Source: an uncultured Bacteroides sp. (GTDB taxonomy: Bacteria > Bacteroidota > Bacteroidia > Bacteroidales > Bacteroidaceae). From it: DNA of 55,015 nucleotides. Positions 29,466 through 39,886 of the stretch are shown here, one piece after another; within the stretch, counting starts at the first letter, position 1, and every line of letters begins with the position of its first letter. The notes beneath the pieces were generated by a model, which was not told the DNA's origin, made no database searches, and worked only from the letters and a program-made list of their open reading frames with translations. Both the position numbers and the translations under genes were made by a program. The stretch spans positions 1 to 55,015 of the forward strand of contig CALUOT010000010.1 of NCBI GenBank assembly GCA_944322355.1, written 5' to 3'.

Positions 29466-32400
29466 ATGCCAAACATCCGCTTTTTAAAACTGCTTTTCTG
29501 TTCGCTGTTCGCCTGCATACTGGAGGCAGAAGCATTTGAAGCTGCCGAAATCCTGACGCTGACGGACAGAAACGGCCTGTCACAAAACACCGTACGTTGC
29601 ATGATGGTGGACCGGAGAAACTTCCTCTGGCTGGGCACGGTGAATGGGTTGAACCGATTCAACGGACAAGATTTCCTTGTGATTCATCCCCGGCAAAGAC
29701 AAGCCTCCGGAAGAGCAGATAGCCGCATACGGGAGTTAGTAGAAGACTTGCATGGATTCATCTGGATACGCACTTTTTCGAACACCGTGTTTTGCTATGA
29801 CACGAAGCGCGAAGGAATGACGGAGTATGCACGAGAGGGTGAGGCCATGACCTTCGCGCACATCTATCCGTTAGCCAATGGAGACGTATGGCTTTGGGGA
29901 GACGAAGGTTGCATGCGAGTAAGATATACCCACGGGAAGCACGAGACATGGTGCCCGGAAACAGGAACGAACAAGGAAATCCTCTTCTTGCGCGAAGATG
30001 CGGGGGGACGCATCTGGATGGGCACTCCCCAAGCTCTATACCTCGTGGAAGGAGACCGGGTGAGTCTCCTGCGCCAAGGTCGCTATTGGGACGCCCTGCC
30101 TGTAGGAGAAGAAATCTACCTGGCAGGAGACCAGGAGTTGGTCGGCCTTCGGGCAGACAATGGCAAGCCGTCGTTCCGCCTCACCCTCTCCCGCCCCGTG
30201 AAGCATGCCCGGCTGTGCGCCTTGCACAAGGGCGTGCTCTTGCTGACTTCCGATGGAGATACCCACCTCTTCGATAGCCGTACACAGAAAGCTTTGCCCA
30301 TAGCACGTTTCTTCGACGGAAAAGAGATGAAGCAAGCCCATTTCCAAATTGACAACCGGGGAGAAGTGTGGGTATACAATCGGACGGGCATCCTCTGGAG
30401 ACATCGGGCAGACAACAGCTTCGAACCGCTCCATCTGATTCCTTCCGACATACTGAAGCTAAACGAGTTCGAACAATTCCAGATGCATCACGATTCGAGA
30501 GACATCATCTGGATTTCGACCTTCGGAAACGGGTTGTTCGCCATCCACCCGGACGGAAGCCTCACACACTTCACCAAAGGCTCCCGTTTTCCCACCAACT
30601 ATTTGTATGGCATTACCGAAGATGCTTCGGGTGAAATATGGGTAGGAACGGAATTGGCCGGACTCATCAAAATATCCTTACCCGACTATGCCATCCAACC
30701 TTTCTATCCTGCACCGGAAGACGGCATCGAGCGAAACAACGCCGTGCGACTCATCTTCAAAGACAGCGAAGGACACTATTGGCTGGGCACAAGAGACGGA
30801 CATCTGTACGTGTGCGACGAGCGGATGAAACGCCTGCATACACATCACATCGAAGGTGGATTGCCTTTCGCCTTGACGGAAGACACACTGGGCTACAAAT
30901 GGCTGGGAACCAAAGGAGCAGGTTTGTTTATCCTATCGCCCGGAGGAGAGCGAATCGTGACGCATCACAACTTGCCTACTCCCGACGGACAAGCTTCTAC
31001 GCGCGACAACATATACAGCCTGCTGCGCGACCGGAAGAATCGCATCTGGGTGGCCACACTGGGCAAAGGCTTATTCTTGGCCGAACGAAACGGAGAGAAG
31101 CTCAACTTCCGCTCCTTCGCCTTCCCCGACATGCACCAGAACCGGATGCGTGCGCTCATTCAAGACAGCCGGGAGGGACGGATATGGATAAGCTCAGACG
31201 ACGGACTTCTCTCCTTTCAGCCCGAAACCCTCATCCAGACGCAACAACGGGGGGAAAACATCACTCAAGCATGCACCCGCCAACTGAACGACCGGGAAGT
31301 GAAAGTGGTGTATGAAGACCACCGAGGACGCATTTGGGCGGGAGTAACCGGAGGCGGGCTCTACTTGCTCGAAGGCGAAGGAAAACACTACGGACGGGCC
31401 AACGGACTGGCCAACGAAACCATACAAGCCATCGTTGAGGACAACGAAGGCTACCTGTGGGTGAGTACCGAAAGCGGCATCTCGCGCCTGAACGAAAGCA
31501 CAGACCGATTCGAAAACATCGTCTACTCCAACCAACGTTCACCACTGGTTTTCAACGAACTGGCGTGCTGGAAAGAGCAAGACGGAACCCTGTTGTTCGG
31601 CAGCTACGAAGGCATCTATCGCTTCAACCCTGCGCAAGTACACTTTGATACCTATGCCCCCGATGTACGCCTCACCCGGCTCTTTCTTCACGGCGATCCT
31701 GTCTCACCGGAGGAAGAAGACTCACCGCTGCAAACCAGCTTGGACAACACCAAAGAACTGGTGCTGAAGCACGACCAGAATTCCTTCAACCTGGAATGCA
31801 CCCTGCTCAACTATCACGCCCCGGAGTTGAACCAATATGCCTACCTGCTGGACGGATATGAAACAAGCTGGAACCGAAGCGTAGGCAATCCGCTTGCAGC
31901 CTATCGCAACGTACCCCCCGGACGCTATGTCTTCAAAGTACGGGGAGCCAACAGCGCAGGCGTGTGGAGCCAACACACCACCGAGTTGCCCATCCGCATC
32001 CTTCCCCCTTGGTGGAAATCGACCGGAGCCATCATCCTCTACTTTATCGCAGGAATCCTATTGGCGGGAATAACATTGCACATCGTCCTGAAGATGAACC
32101 GGCTGCGCATGAATGTGGCCATCGAAAAGCAACTCACCGAATACAAACTGCGCTTCTTCACCAACATCTCACACGAATTCCGCACGCCGCTTACCATCAT
32201 CCGAGGCATCGTCGAGGAGATGAACACACGACCCGCTACTAACCCCGATACTGCCGAACAAGTCAAGTTGCTTAACCAAAGCTCCAACCGACTGATGCGA
32301 CTCATCGACCAGCTACTCGAGTTCCGACGCCTGCAAAACAACAAGATGGCACTCAACCTCGAACCTACCGAAGTGAACGGATTCTTCCGCGAAATACACC

Positions 32401-33716
32401 ATGCTTTCGAGGAAATGGCCCGGAGCAAAGCCATCGACTACCAATTCGAGTCGAACACACCCGGACGTATCCTCTTGCTGGATCGAAGCAAAATGGACAA
32501 AGTGGTCTACAACCTCCTGTCCAACGCCTTCAAAAACACCCCTACGGGAGGAGCCATCAGTCTGACCCTCAGCGTGGACGAAGCACAGGACACCTTCACC
32601 CTGCGCGTGGCCGACAGCGGACGAGGCATTCCACCCGAAAAGCGACAAAAGCTCTTCAACCGCTTCGAACAGATACGCTATACGGCCGAAGGAACCGGCA
32701 TCGGACTACACCTCACCGCCGAACTAATTAAGGTGCATCACGGCAGCATCGCCTACGAAGACACACCCGGCGGAGGAGCCACCTTCTGCGTCAGCCTACC
32801 CCTGGCCGCCTCGAACTACGACCCCGCGGACATCGTGAAGGATGACCTCAACACGCCCCGCACACGCCCCGACGAAGCAACAGCCCCCACTGCTACCGAA
32901 CCTGTCGCCACCGACGCCGGCGAGAAGCCTTACGGAACCTATCGCATCCTCGTCATCGACGACGAAGAAGACATACGCACCCTAATTACCCGCCAACTGA
33001 GCCCCTACTTCACCCTGACCACTGCCAGCAACGGACGCGAAGGACTGGAACGACTGGCCGAGGAGCAACCCGACCTCGTGGTGTGCGACATCATGATACC
33101 CCAAATGAACGGCATCGAATTCACCCACCGACTGAAGTCCGACTTCAACATCAGCCACATACCCGTCATTCTGCTCACCGCCTACTCCTCCGAAGAACTG
33201 CAACTGCAAGGCATGGAGAACGGAGCCGACGCCTACATCACTAAGCCCTTCAGCCTGCGCTACCTGCTGGCACGCATCATCGGCTTGATAGAAAACCGCC
33301 AAAAGTTACAACGACGCTTCAGCACCGAACCCGGAGTGGCCACACCCCTCATCAGCACCACCCATCCGGACAAAGCTTTCCTTGAACAGCTCAATGCTCT
33401 GGTCGATGCCAACCTCACCGACCCCGAATTCCGCTTCGACACCCACATCGCCGACTTCGCCCTGAGCCGCACCGCCTTCTTTGCCAAAGTGCGGAGCCTC
33501 ACAGGTTACTCCCCCCAGGAATACATACGTCATCTGCGCATGAAAAAAGCCAAAGAACTACTGGCCGACGCCTCGCTAAACATCTCCGAAGTGGCCTATC
33601 GCGTGGGCATGAACGACCCGTTCTACTTCAGCCGTACGTTCAAGAGCGTTGCAGGATGCTCGCCCACCCAATACCGCAAGCAGATTTTATCCGAAGGAAA
33701 TGCACCCACCTCATAG
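29466..33716 (+). CDS. Hybrid two-component system regulator
   Basis: 1416 residues combining sensor and response regulator. Signal peptide, periplasmic Reg_prop propeller blades (about 30-760, repeated E.sequences such as EDASGEIWVGTELAGLIKI), Y_Y_Y domain (about 770-840), membrane span (about 851-872), HisKA with ISHEFRTPLT and phospho-His H903, HATPase with NLLSNAFKNTP and DSGRGIPPE (about 1010-1060), receiver with VIDDEEDIR and phospho-Asp D1208, then an AraC-type helix-turn-helix (about 1310-1410, ISEVAYRVGMNDPFYFSRTFK). All key residues are present. Such proteins sense an oligosaccharide in the periplasm and activate their own utilisation operon, here the GH28/GH43/GH106 genes and probably the minus GH28 operon. 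Confidence 0.95.
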   Translation: MPNIRFLKLLFCSLFACILEAEAFEAAEILTLTDRNGLSQNTVRCMMVDRRNFLWLGTVNGLNRFNGQDFLVIHPRQRQASGRADSRIRELVEDLHGFIWIRTFSNTVFCYDTKREGMTEYAREGEAMTFAHIYPLANGDVWLWGDEGCMRVRYTHGKHETWCPETGTNKEILFLREDAGGRIWMGTPQALYLVEGDRVSLLRQGRYWDALPVGEEIYLAGDQELVGLRADNGKPSFRLTLSRPVKHARLCALHKGVLLLTSDGDTHLFDSRTQKALPIARFFDGKEMKQAHFQIDNRGEVWVYNRTGILWRHRADNSFEPLHLIPSDILKLNEFEQFQMHHDSRDIIWISTFGNGLFAIHPDGSLTHFTKGSRFPTNYLYGITEDASGEIWVGTELAGLIKISLPDYAIQPFYPAPEDGIERNNAVRLIFKDSEGHYWLGTRDGHLYVCDERMKRLHTHHIEGGLPFALTEDTLGYKWLGTKGAGLFILSPGGERIVTHHNLPTPDGQASTRDNIYSLLRDRKNRIWVATLGKGLFLAERNGEKLNFRSFAFPDMHQNRMRALIQDSREGRIWISSDDGLLSFQPETLIQTQQRGENITQACTRQLNDREVKVVYEDHRGRIWAGVTGGGLYLLEGEGKHYGRANGLANETIQAIVEDNEGYLWVSTESGISRLNESTDRFENIVYSNQRSPLVFNELACWKEQDGTLLFGSYEGIYRFNPAQVHFDTYAPDVRLTRLFLHGDPVSPEEEDSPLQTSLDNTKELVLKHDQNSFNLECTLLNYHAPELNQYAYLLDGYETSWNRSVGNPLAAYRNVPPGRYVFKVRGANSAGVWSQHTTELPIRILPPWWKSTGAIILYFIAGILLAGITLHIVLKMNRLRMNVAIEKQLTEYKLRFFTNISHEFRTPLTIIRGIVEEMNTRPATNPDTAEQVKLLNQSSNRLMRLIDQLLEFRRLQNNKMALNLEPTEVNGFFREIHHAFEEMARSKAIDYQFESNTPGRILLLDRSKMDKVVYNLLSNAFKNTPTGGAISLTLSVDEAQDTFTLRVADSGRGIPPEKRQKLFNRFEQIRYTAEGTGIGLHLTAELIKVHHGSIAYEDTPGGGATFCVSLPLAASNYDPADIVKDDLNTPRTRPDEATAPTATEPVATDAGEKPYGTYRILVIDDEEDIRTLITRQLSPYFTLTTASNGREGLERLAEEQPDLVVCDIMIPQMNGIEFTHRLKSDFNISHIPVILLTAYSSEELQLQGMENGADAYITKPFSLRYLLARIIGLIENRQKLQRRFSTEPGVATPLISTTHPDKAFLEQLNALVDANLTDPEFRFDTHIADFALSRTAFFAKVRSLTGYSPQEYIRHLRMKKAKELLADASLNISEVAYRVGMNDPFYFSRTFKSVAGCSPTQYRKQILSEGNAPTS

Positions 33717-34360
33717 CTGACAACAAACATCCTCGTTGCCTTGTTGAGTTGTTACTTGTCAACTACAAGATGTGCTTGCGAAAGTTGAATAAACAATAGC
33801 AAAACACTGAATTATATTTCAAAAAGTCATAGATACACGAATTTTACTGACTCCACCATTTTTCTACTCATGAAAAATAGACGTTAAAGACTGCAAAAAA
33901 CAGTCTTCCGATGCGTTACATACGATGTTTTGGGACAAAACATACCTTCTTATAAGGCATTACATTGCTTCTTCCAAGGGTAAACAAGCAACCTTCCACG
34001 GGTAATTGGACAACTACGCATGGGTAGTTGAGCGTTTTTTAGAGGCAACTTTGTCAATATTTAGAAAGAAATGAGAGAATTTCGGGCTTCTGAAGGTCGT
34101 TCCTCGCTCTACTTGGCATGTTCTCAAGTGTTAATTTTCGACTTATCTAATTAATAATAAGCAAGTAAGACGTTTTTTCTTTCGCTTAAAATCCACCACG
34201 ACGTACTTCGGTCGGAAATACGCAATTCTCAGCGATTGGGAAAGACAAAGTGTCAGAATGTCAAAAGGAAGAAAAGACCAGAATATAGGCCGGGTAGAGT
34301 TTGAAATTCTCAAAATTCTTTCTTATTTTTGCTCCCGTAAATTTGCAAGGAGTACCGACT
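33717..34360. other. Long intergenic region between regulator and AsmA genes
   Basis: No coding sequence is convincing. It contains short hairpins AAGACTG/CAGTCTT (33887-33907) and TGTTTTG/CAAAACA (33926-33942), array C (33960-34030), an AT-rich stretch, and near the end TAAATTTG (34338-34345) and AAGGAG (34347-34352) just ahead of the AsmA start. Confidence 0.5.
33960..34030 (+). repeat. Intergenic array C: three units, period 22
   Basis: GGGTA recurs at 33978, 34000 and 34022, exactly 22 bases apart, each preceded by a CCAAG/CCACG/GCATG variant and by CAA or TTG-bearing flanks. The last unit holds an inverted repeat CAACTAC-GCATGG-GTAGTTG. The weakest of the arrays in word conservation. 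Confidence 0.6.
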
Positions 34361-37300
34361 ATGAACAAATCGTTGAAACGCACCTTGAAAGTCGCTGCCC
34401 TCACCTTATCAGGACTTGTGACACTCGTGATAGCCGTCATCGGCATCGCCATTTACTTCATCTTCACTCCTGCCAAACTCACCCCGATGGTGGTAGGAGT
34501 AGCCAACCAGCACCTCAACGCCAAACTGGACTTGGAAAGTGTTGACCTGACGTTCTTCTCCTCCTTCCCCCGCTTCGGCCTGCGACTGAAGGATGGCGTA
34601 TTGGTTTCCAAAGCCTTGCGCGACACGCTGTGGTTGCGGCGCGACACGTTGCTCACCTTCAGCCGCGCCACGCTGGTAGTGAAGCCGCTGGACTACCTGC
34701 GCGAGAAGAAAATCAGCATCCACCGCCTCACGCTGGACAGTGCGCGTGTCTATGCCCACATCGACAAGGAGGGACGCGCCAACTGGAACATCCTGCCGAC
34801 GGCAGCTGAACCGATACAGACCGACACACTGACCAGTGACACGACCCGACTGGCTCCAGGAGGCATCGACATACGCCGCGTAGCCCTGCGCCATGCCGTG
34901 ATGACTTTCGACGACCGTCAGGCGCGGGTGTTTGCCAACCTGTGGGATGCCAACCTCCAACTACAAGCACGTCTGCACGAACGGGGCGTAATGATGAAAA
35001 TGGACTACAGCAACCGGAACATCCTGTTCTGGCAAAACGGCGAACTGCTGGCCAACCGCATCGCCACACACCTACAGACGGACATTGTGCTGGATCGTGC
35101 CCGACGCACCATGACACTGAACGACGCCCTGCTGGACGTAAACGGTGTGCAACTGGACCTGCACGGCACGTTGAAGGGAGACACAGCCCGACGAGCCGCC
35201 CACATAGACCTGACATACAGCCTGCATGCGCCCTCGCTGGAAACGGTGCTGCGCATGGTACCCGAGAGCGTGCTGAAGAAGCAAGACGTAAGCGCCCAGG
35301 GCGAAGTGCTGGTGCAAGGCACATTAAAAGGACTTTATGGTAAGAAGCAAATGCCGCTCATAACGCTCCAGGTGGGCATCAAGGAGGCTTCGGCGCACTA
35401 TAAAAATATGCCCTATGGAATAGACGAAATTACGGCCGACTTCTTCGGTCAAGTGGACTTGATGAAGCAAGACAGTTCGTATGCCGACCTGAAAATCTTC
35501 CGTTTCCGCGGAGCACACACCGACATCCTGGCCGATGCCCGGGTGGACGACTTGCTGGGCGACCCGCTCCTCACGTTCCACACCACGTCGAGTGTCGACC
35601 TAACCGCCTTGGCACAGACCTTCCCCCTGCAAGAAGGCGTGAGCATGGGTGGAACGCTGGATGCCGACTTGCGTCTGCGCACCCGTCTGTCGACGTTGAA
35701 AAAACAAGATATAGGACATATCCGGGCAGGCGGTAAACTGAAGATGAAAGGCCTCTTCCTGCGCGACGTGAACAAGGCGTTCAACCTGCAAGCCGATGCC
35801 TCCCTGGCCTTCATGGGAAACAACGTGCTGGGGGCACAAGCTACCATCAGCAACCTGCAACTCACCTCCCGCCGACTGGGAGCCAACATGCAGGACATCA
35901 CCGCCCGCATTGGCACTACCAATCTGCAAGACACCACCCGCATTGCTCACTTGAAAGCCGACCTGACGATGAACCGCCTCCGGGCTTCCCTCCCCACGGA
36001 CTCCATCGAAGCCTATTGCGGCAAAACCACCGCCCACGTCGAACTGAAACCCAGCGAACGAAATCCCGAACGTCCACACATTAGCTTCAATTTGAAAGCC
36101 GACACGCTGTGGGGACGTATGGGCGACTCACTCCGAGCCTTCTGCGGAAGTACCTCGGCCGACATCACCCTACAACCGGGCAAGCGAAACACCGACAAGC
36201 CACAGATAGGCTTAAAGCTCAATGCCGATACATTGTTCTGTCGGATGGGAACGATGCGCATGAATATGGACAAGGCAGGCATTGCCCTGACTGCCAACAA
36301 AGTTCGCGACTCGCTCTGGATTCCCCGAGGTATCGTCGGCTTCAACCGCCTGCGTGTGCGTGTGCCTCAGTGTGCCCTGCCCATTCGCATGCTCAAGACC
36401 TCCCTCACCGTAGGCAACCGCGCCATCACCCTGCGCAACGCCACCCTGCGCATCGGTCGTTCCGACCTGACCGCCAGTGGTGCCGTGCATGACCTGTATG
36501 GAGCCATGCGCCATCACAAGACGCTGCGAGCCAACCTCGAACTGACTTCACGAAACCTGAACGCCAACCAACTCATCCGCTCGCTCTCCTTCCCCACCGA
36601 CACGCTGCAAGCAGAGACCGATACCACCTCAACCGACCTACGCCTCTTCGTCATCCCGGAGAACATAGACTTCGAACTGCGAACCAACCTGCGCCGTGTG
36701 CGCTACGGCAAAATGGTCTTTGAAGACGTGAAAGGCGATGTCGACATACGCAACCAAGCCATCCACTTGAAGGAACTGAGCATGCGCGGATTGGGCGCTA
36801 CCATGAACACTACCCTACTCTATCGGGCCGCGCAGAAGGAAGCAGGCTTTGCCGGATTCGACTTCAAGCTGGAAAACGTCAACATCGGCAGCCTGGTCGA
36901 CTTTGTTCCTTCGCTGGATTCCATTGTGCCCATGCTCCGTTCATTCGAAGGCACCGTCAACTTCAACGTAGCTGCTGCCTCCGAACTCGACTCTTGCTTT
37001 AATCTCCAGATACCCACCTTGCGCTCGGCCATCCACCTGAACGGTGACAGCCTGGTACTGATGGATGGAGAAACCTTTGCCGAAATCTCGAAGAAATTCC
37101 TCTTCAAAAACAAGAAACGGAATCTGATAGACAGCATCTCGGTGAACATTAGCGTAGAAGACGGCAATGTCACCGTCTACCCCTTCGTCGTGCAAATGGA
37201 CCGCTATCGGGCAGCCGTAGGCGGCACACAAGACTTGGCGATGAACTTCGACTATCACATCTCCATTCTCAAGTCGCCCATCCCCTTCAAACTGGGATTA

Positions 37301-37540
37301 AACATCCGAGGCAATCTGGACGATATGAAATTCGGCCTCGGCAAGGCGAAATACAAAGACGCTGTGACTCCGGTGGAGATACACAAAGTAGACAGCACCA
37401 TCGTCCGCATGGGTGACCAAATCGTGCGCGATTTCCGCCGAATCATGCAACGCGGCCTGAACAAGCAGACATTAAACCAATATACTGACCGAAACAAACA
37501 ACGAACAGCGAACAGTAAAACAGTTTTCAAAAATGAATAA
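34361..37540 (+). CDS. AsmA-family envelope protein
   Basis: 1059 residues: short cytosolic start, one membrane span (about 12-35, ALTLSGLVTLVIAVIGIAIYF), then a long periplasmic beta-rich region. LTPMVVGVANQHLNAKLDLESVDLTFFSSFPRFGLRLKDG is the usual AsmA N-terminal block, and the C-terminal half has repeated beta-groove-like segments (GLGATMNTTLLYRA, FDFKLENVNIGSLVDF). AsmA-like proteins are thought to bridge inner and outer membrane and move lipids. The ATG at 34361 is used, with AAGGAG 8 bases ahead and the span close to the start; an upstream in-frame TTG/ATG at 34301 would add an unlikely 20 residues. It overlaps the amidase gene by 8 bases. Confidence 0.86.
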   Translation: MNKSLKRTLKVAALTLSGLVTLVIAVIGIAIYFIFTPAKLTPMVVGVANQHLNAKLDLESVDLTFFSSFPRFGLRLKDGVLVSKALRDTLWLRRDTLLTFSRATLVVKPLDYLREKKISIHRLTLDSARVYAHIDKEGRANWNILPTAAEPIQTDTLTSDTTRLAPGGIDIRRVALRHAVMTFDDRQARVFANLWDANLQLQARLHERGVMMKMDYSNRNILFWQNGELLANRIATHLQTDIVLDRARRTMTLNDALLDVNGVQLDLHGTLKGDTARRAAHIDLTYSLHAPSLETVLRMVPESVLKKQDVSAQGEVLVQGTLKGLYGKKQMPLITLQVGIKEASAHYKNMPYGIDEITADFFGQVDLMKQDSSYADLKIFRFRGAHTDILADARVDDLLGDPLLTFHTTSSVDLTALAQTFPLQEGVSMGGTLDADLRLRTRLSTLKKQDIGHIRAGGKLKMKGLFLRDVNKAFNLQADASLAFMGNNVLGAQATISNLQLTSRRLGANMQDITARIGTTNLQDTTRIAHLKADLTMNRLRASLPTDSIEAYCGKTTAHVELKPSERNPERPHISFNLKADTLWGRMGDSLRAFCGSTSADITLQPGKRNTDKPQIGLKLNADTLFCRMGTMRMNMDKAGIALTANKVRDSLWIPRGIVGFNRLRVRVPQCALPIRMLKTSLTVGNRAITLRNATLRIGRSDLTASGAVHDLYGAMRHHKTLRANLELTSRNLNANQLIRSLSFPTDTLQAETDTTSTDLRLFVIPENIDFELRTNLRRVRYGKMVFEDVKGDVDIRNQAIHLKELSMRGLGATMNTTLLYRAAQKEAGFAGFDFKLENVNIGSLVDFVPSLDSIVPMLRSFEGTVNFNVAAASELDSCFNLQIPTLRSAIHLNGDSLVLMDGETFAEISKKFLFKNKKRNLIDSISVNISVEDGNVTVYPFVVQMDRYRAAVGGTQDLAMNFDYHISILKSPIPFKLGLNIRGNLDDMKFGLGKAKYKDAVTPVEIHKVDSTIVRMGDQIVRDFRRIMQRGLNKQTLNQYTDRNKQRTANSKTVFKNE

Positions 37541-38417
37541 ACTAAAAGTAGGCATCATTCAACAAGCCAACACACCCGATCTCAAAACAAATTTGATGAA
37601 TCTGGCGCGCAACATCGAAGCCTGTGCTGCACACGGGGCACAGCTCATCGTGCTCCAGGAGTTACACAACACACTCTATTTCTGCCAAACGGAAGATACC
37701 GACCTCTTCGACCTGGCCGAGCCCATTCCCGGCCCTTCGACAGGCTTTTATGCCGAGCTGGCCTCCACCCATCACGTGGTGCTGGTCACCTCTCTCTTCG
37801 AGAAGCGTGCTGCCGGGCTCTATCACAACACCTCGGTCGTGTTCGAGCGCGACGGAAGCATGGCCGGAACCTATCGCAAGATGCACATTCCCGACGATCC
37901 CGGTTTCTATGAGAAATTCTACTTCACGCCCGGCGACTTGGGCTTCGAACCGATTGACACCTCCGTAGGCCGACTTGGCGTATTGGTGTGCTGGGATCAA
38001 TGGTATCCCGAAGCCGCCCGCCTCATGGCCTTGAAAGGAGCCGAAATGCTAATTTATCCCACCGCGATAGGTTGGTCGCTGAACGATACACGCGAGGAAC
38101 AGATGCGCCAACTCGGGGCTTGGGTCACGGTGCAACGCGGACATGCCGTAGCCAACGGACTACCGGTCATCTCCGTGAATCGCGTAGGACATGAACCAGA
38201 CCCCTCGGGGCAAACCCAAGGCATCCTCTTCTGGGGAAACAGCTTCATTGCAGGCCCGCAAGGTGAACTTCTGGCACAAGCCTCCAACGACAGAGCGGAG
38301 AATTTGGTAGTAGAAGTCGATCTCGCCCGAAGCGAACAAGTACGCCGCTGGTGGCCATTCCTGCGCGACAGGCGCATTGATGCCTACGAAAACATTGTGG
38401 AACGATACATCGACTAA
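37533..38417 (+). CDS. aguB: N-carbamoylputrescine amidase
   Basis: 294 residues of the nitrilase superfamily. It hydrolyses N-carbamoylputrescine to putrescine, CO2 and ammonia in the cytosol. Catalytic triad is visible: E43 in VLQELHNTLYF, K116 in YRKMHIPDDPGFYEKFYF and C153 in VLVCWDQWYPEAAR. The closeness of the last two motifs to the plant/bacterial AguB form makes this specific enzyme more likely than a generic amidase. Usually it accompanies agmatine deiminase (aguA) and decarboxylase genes; here its upstream partner is AsmA (8-base overlap) and the following gene is on the other strand, so aguA must be elsewhere or absent. Confidence 0.9.
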   Translation: MNKLKVGIIQQANTPDLKTNLMNLARNIEACAAHGAQLIVLQELHNTLYFCQTEDTDLFDLAEPIPGPSTGFYAELASTHHVVLVTSLFEKRAAGLYHNTSVVFERDGSMAGTYRKMHIPDDPGFYEKFYFTPGDLGFEPIDTSVGRLGVLVCWDQWYPEAARLMALKGAEMLIYPTAIGWSLNDTREEQMRQLGAWVTVQRGHAVANGLPVISVNRVGHEPDPSGQTQGILFWGNSFIAGPQGELLAQASNDRAENLVVEVDLARSEQVRRWWPFLRDRRIDAYENIVERYID

Positions 38418-38420
38418 GGC

Positions 38421-39845
38421 CTACTCGCCTGAGTAAGCCTCTCCATCGACCGTAATATTCCGATAAACGGGCTGCGCATCGTCGGTGACGAACAGAGGAC
38501 GTCCATCGGGCTGAGCATAGTGGAAATGCACATTGTCCAACGTAACACCCCGGGCATGGCGGATGAAGAATCCTTTGGCCGGAATGGTGCCAAACATCCA
38601 AGGCTCGGGGTAAGTTTTCTCCTCCTCAGGCGGAAGTCGCTTTCCATCGGCTTCGGTATATCCTCCCTGATAATAAATGTGCACATCGTTCAAGCTCACG
38701 TCTTCGATAAGCGCACCGGGTATGCCACTGATGATGGACGAATAGCGCGAATCGGCATTATACACGTTGACATGACTGATGCGTATGCGCTTCATCGACC
38801 CCACCGATGTGCCTTCCGGGCTACGCATGCGGGCACCCAGTCGAAGGAAGATAGGCGCATTCACAATGTCGCGCATCGTAATGTTGCTCACCACTACGTC
38901 TTCCAGATGTCCACCGTCCACCGTCTCCAGTGCCAAGCCTCGGCATCGCTCGAAGATGCAATTGGTGATGGCTATGTTCTTGAATCCTCCGCTCGACTCA
39001 GTGCCCAGCTTGATGCGCCCCGTCACAAATCCATGATCGGGCGCCTGAGGTTCATCGCGTTGCCAAGTAGCATCCAGCACACTTCCCCGGTCATATCCAC
39101 TCACGAAGCAGTCGGAGATAGCCACATTCTCCGTATCTTTAAAATAGCCCAGCGCATAGGAAGCCTTCAGCACGATAGCATCATCCCACGGTGTGTTCAC
39201 GGTGCATTGACTGATGCGCACATTCTTGCAACAGTCGATGTCGAATCCGTCGCGATTAGTATCCACCTTCAGATTCTGGATAGTCAGATTATCTACCCCC
39301 GTAGCCAGCAGCGCGAAATGCCCGCACATACGCATGGAGAGGTCTTTCAGCGTCACATTCTTGCATAACTTCAGACTGATGGCTTTGTTTCCAACTCCCG
39401 GCCGCATGCTTCCTTCGCGTGTTAATCCTTCTCCATCAATAAGCCCCGGCCCGCTGATAGTAATATCCTCCAGCCCGATGCCCCAGATGAGGGAATTCTT
39501 CCAATGACTATGCCCGAAGTCTTGATAGCGATTGTGCTCATTAGGCTCCGCCTCGTCGTAACCCTCACTCCGCGAAGGAAAGGCCGCCTTAATGCAAGAG
39601 CCTTGTTCGAGATAAAGATGGATATGACTGGCCAAACGAATAGAGTAGCATGCATACGTACCGGCCGGCAAATAAACGGTGCCTCCGCCTTGCGCAGCGG
39701 CTTCCTGAATGGCTCGGTTAATGGCCGGACTGTCGATGGTCTTTCCATTACCCGTAGCTCCAAAATCTTTCACATTATACACGTCAGCTTGCGCGTAGAC
39801 CACACAGAGGCATAACACGCAAAGGAATAATATCTTACTTTTCAT
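38421..39845 (-). CDS. GH28-family polygalacturonase-like hydrolase
   Basis: 474 residues, signal peptide about 1-21. Beta-helix opening YNVKDFGATGNGKTIDSPAINRAI is the typical pectin-lyase-like start. Catalytic region: TNRDGFDID (D199), TPWDDAIVLKAS (D221, D222) and TGRIKLGTESSGG. GH28 enzymes cut alpha-1,4-galacturonic or related uronic linkages by inversion. Third gene of the minus operon, 41 bases after the CBM9-like gene. Its 3' end lies 3 bases from the convergent amidase gene. Substrate is probably a pectic or rhamnogalacturonan oligosaccharide, inferred from neighbours. Confidence 0.88.
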   Translation of the reverse strand: MKSKILFLCVLCLCVVYAQADVYNVKDFGATGNGKTIDSPAINRAIQEAAAQGGGTVYLPAGTYACYSIRLASHIHLYLEQGSCIKAAFPSRSEGYDEAEPNEHNRYQDFGHSHWKNSLIWGIGLEDITISGPGLIDGEGLTREGSMRPGVGNKAISLKLCKNVTLKDLSMRMCGHFALLATGVDNLTIQNLKVDTNRDGFDIDCCKNVRISQCTVNTPWDDAIVLKASYALGYFKDTENVAISDCFVSGYDRGSVLDATWQRDEPQAPDHGFVTGRIKLGTESSGGFKNIAITNCIFERCRGLALETVDGGHLEDVVVSNITMRDIVNAPIFLRLGARMRSPEGTSVGSMKRIRISHVNVYNADSRYSSIISGIPGALIEDVSLNDVHIYYQGGYTEADGKRLPPEEEKTYPEPWMFGTIPAKGFFIRHARGVTLDNVHFHYAQPDGRPLFVTDDAQPVYRNITVDGEAYSGE

Positions 39846-39886
39846 GGTTCAATAATTATCATGATGAAACAACGTATTTCTTTTTC

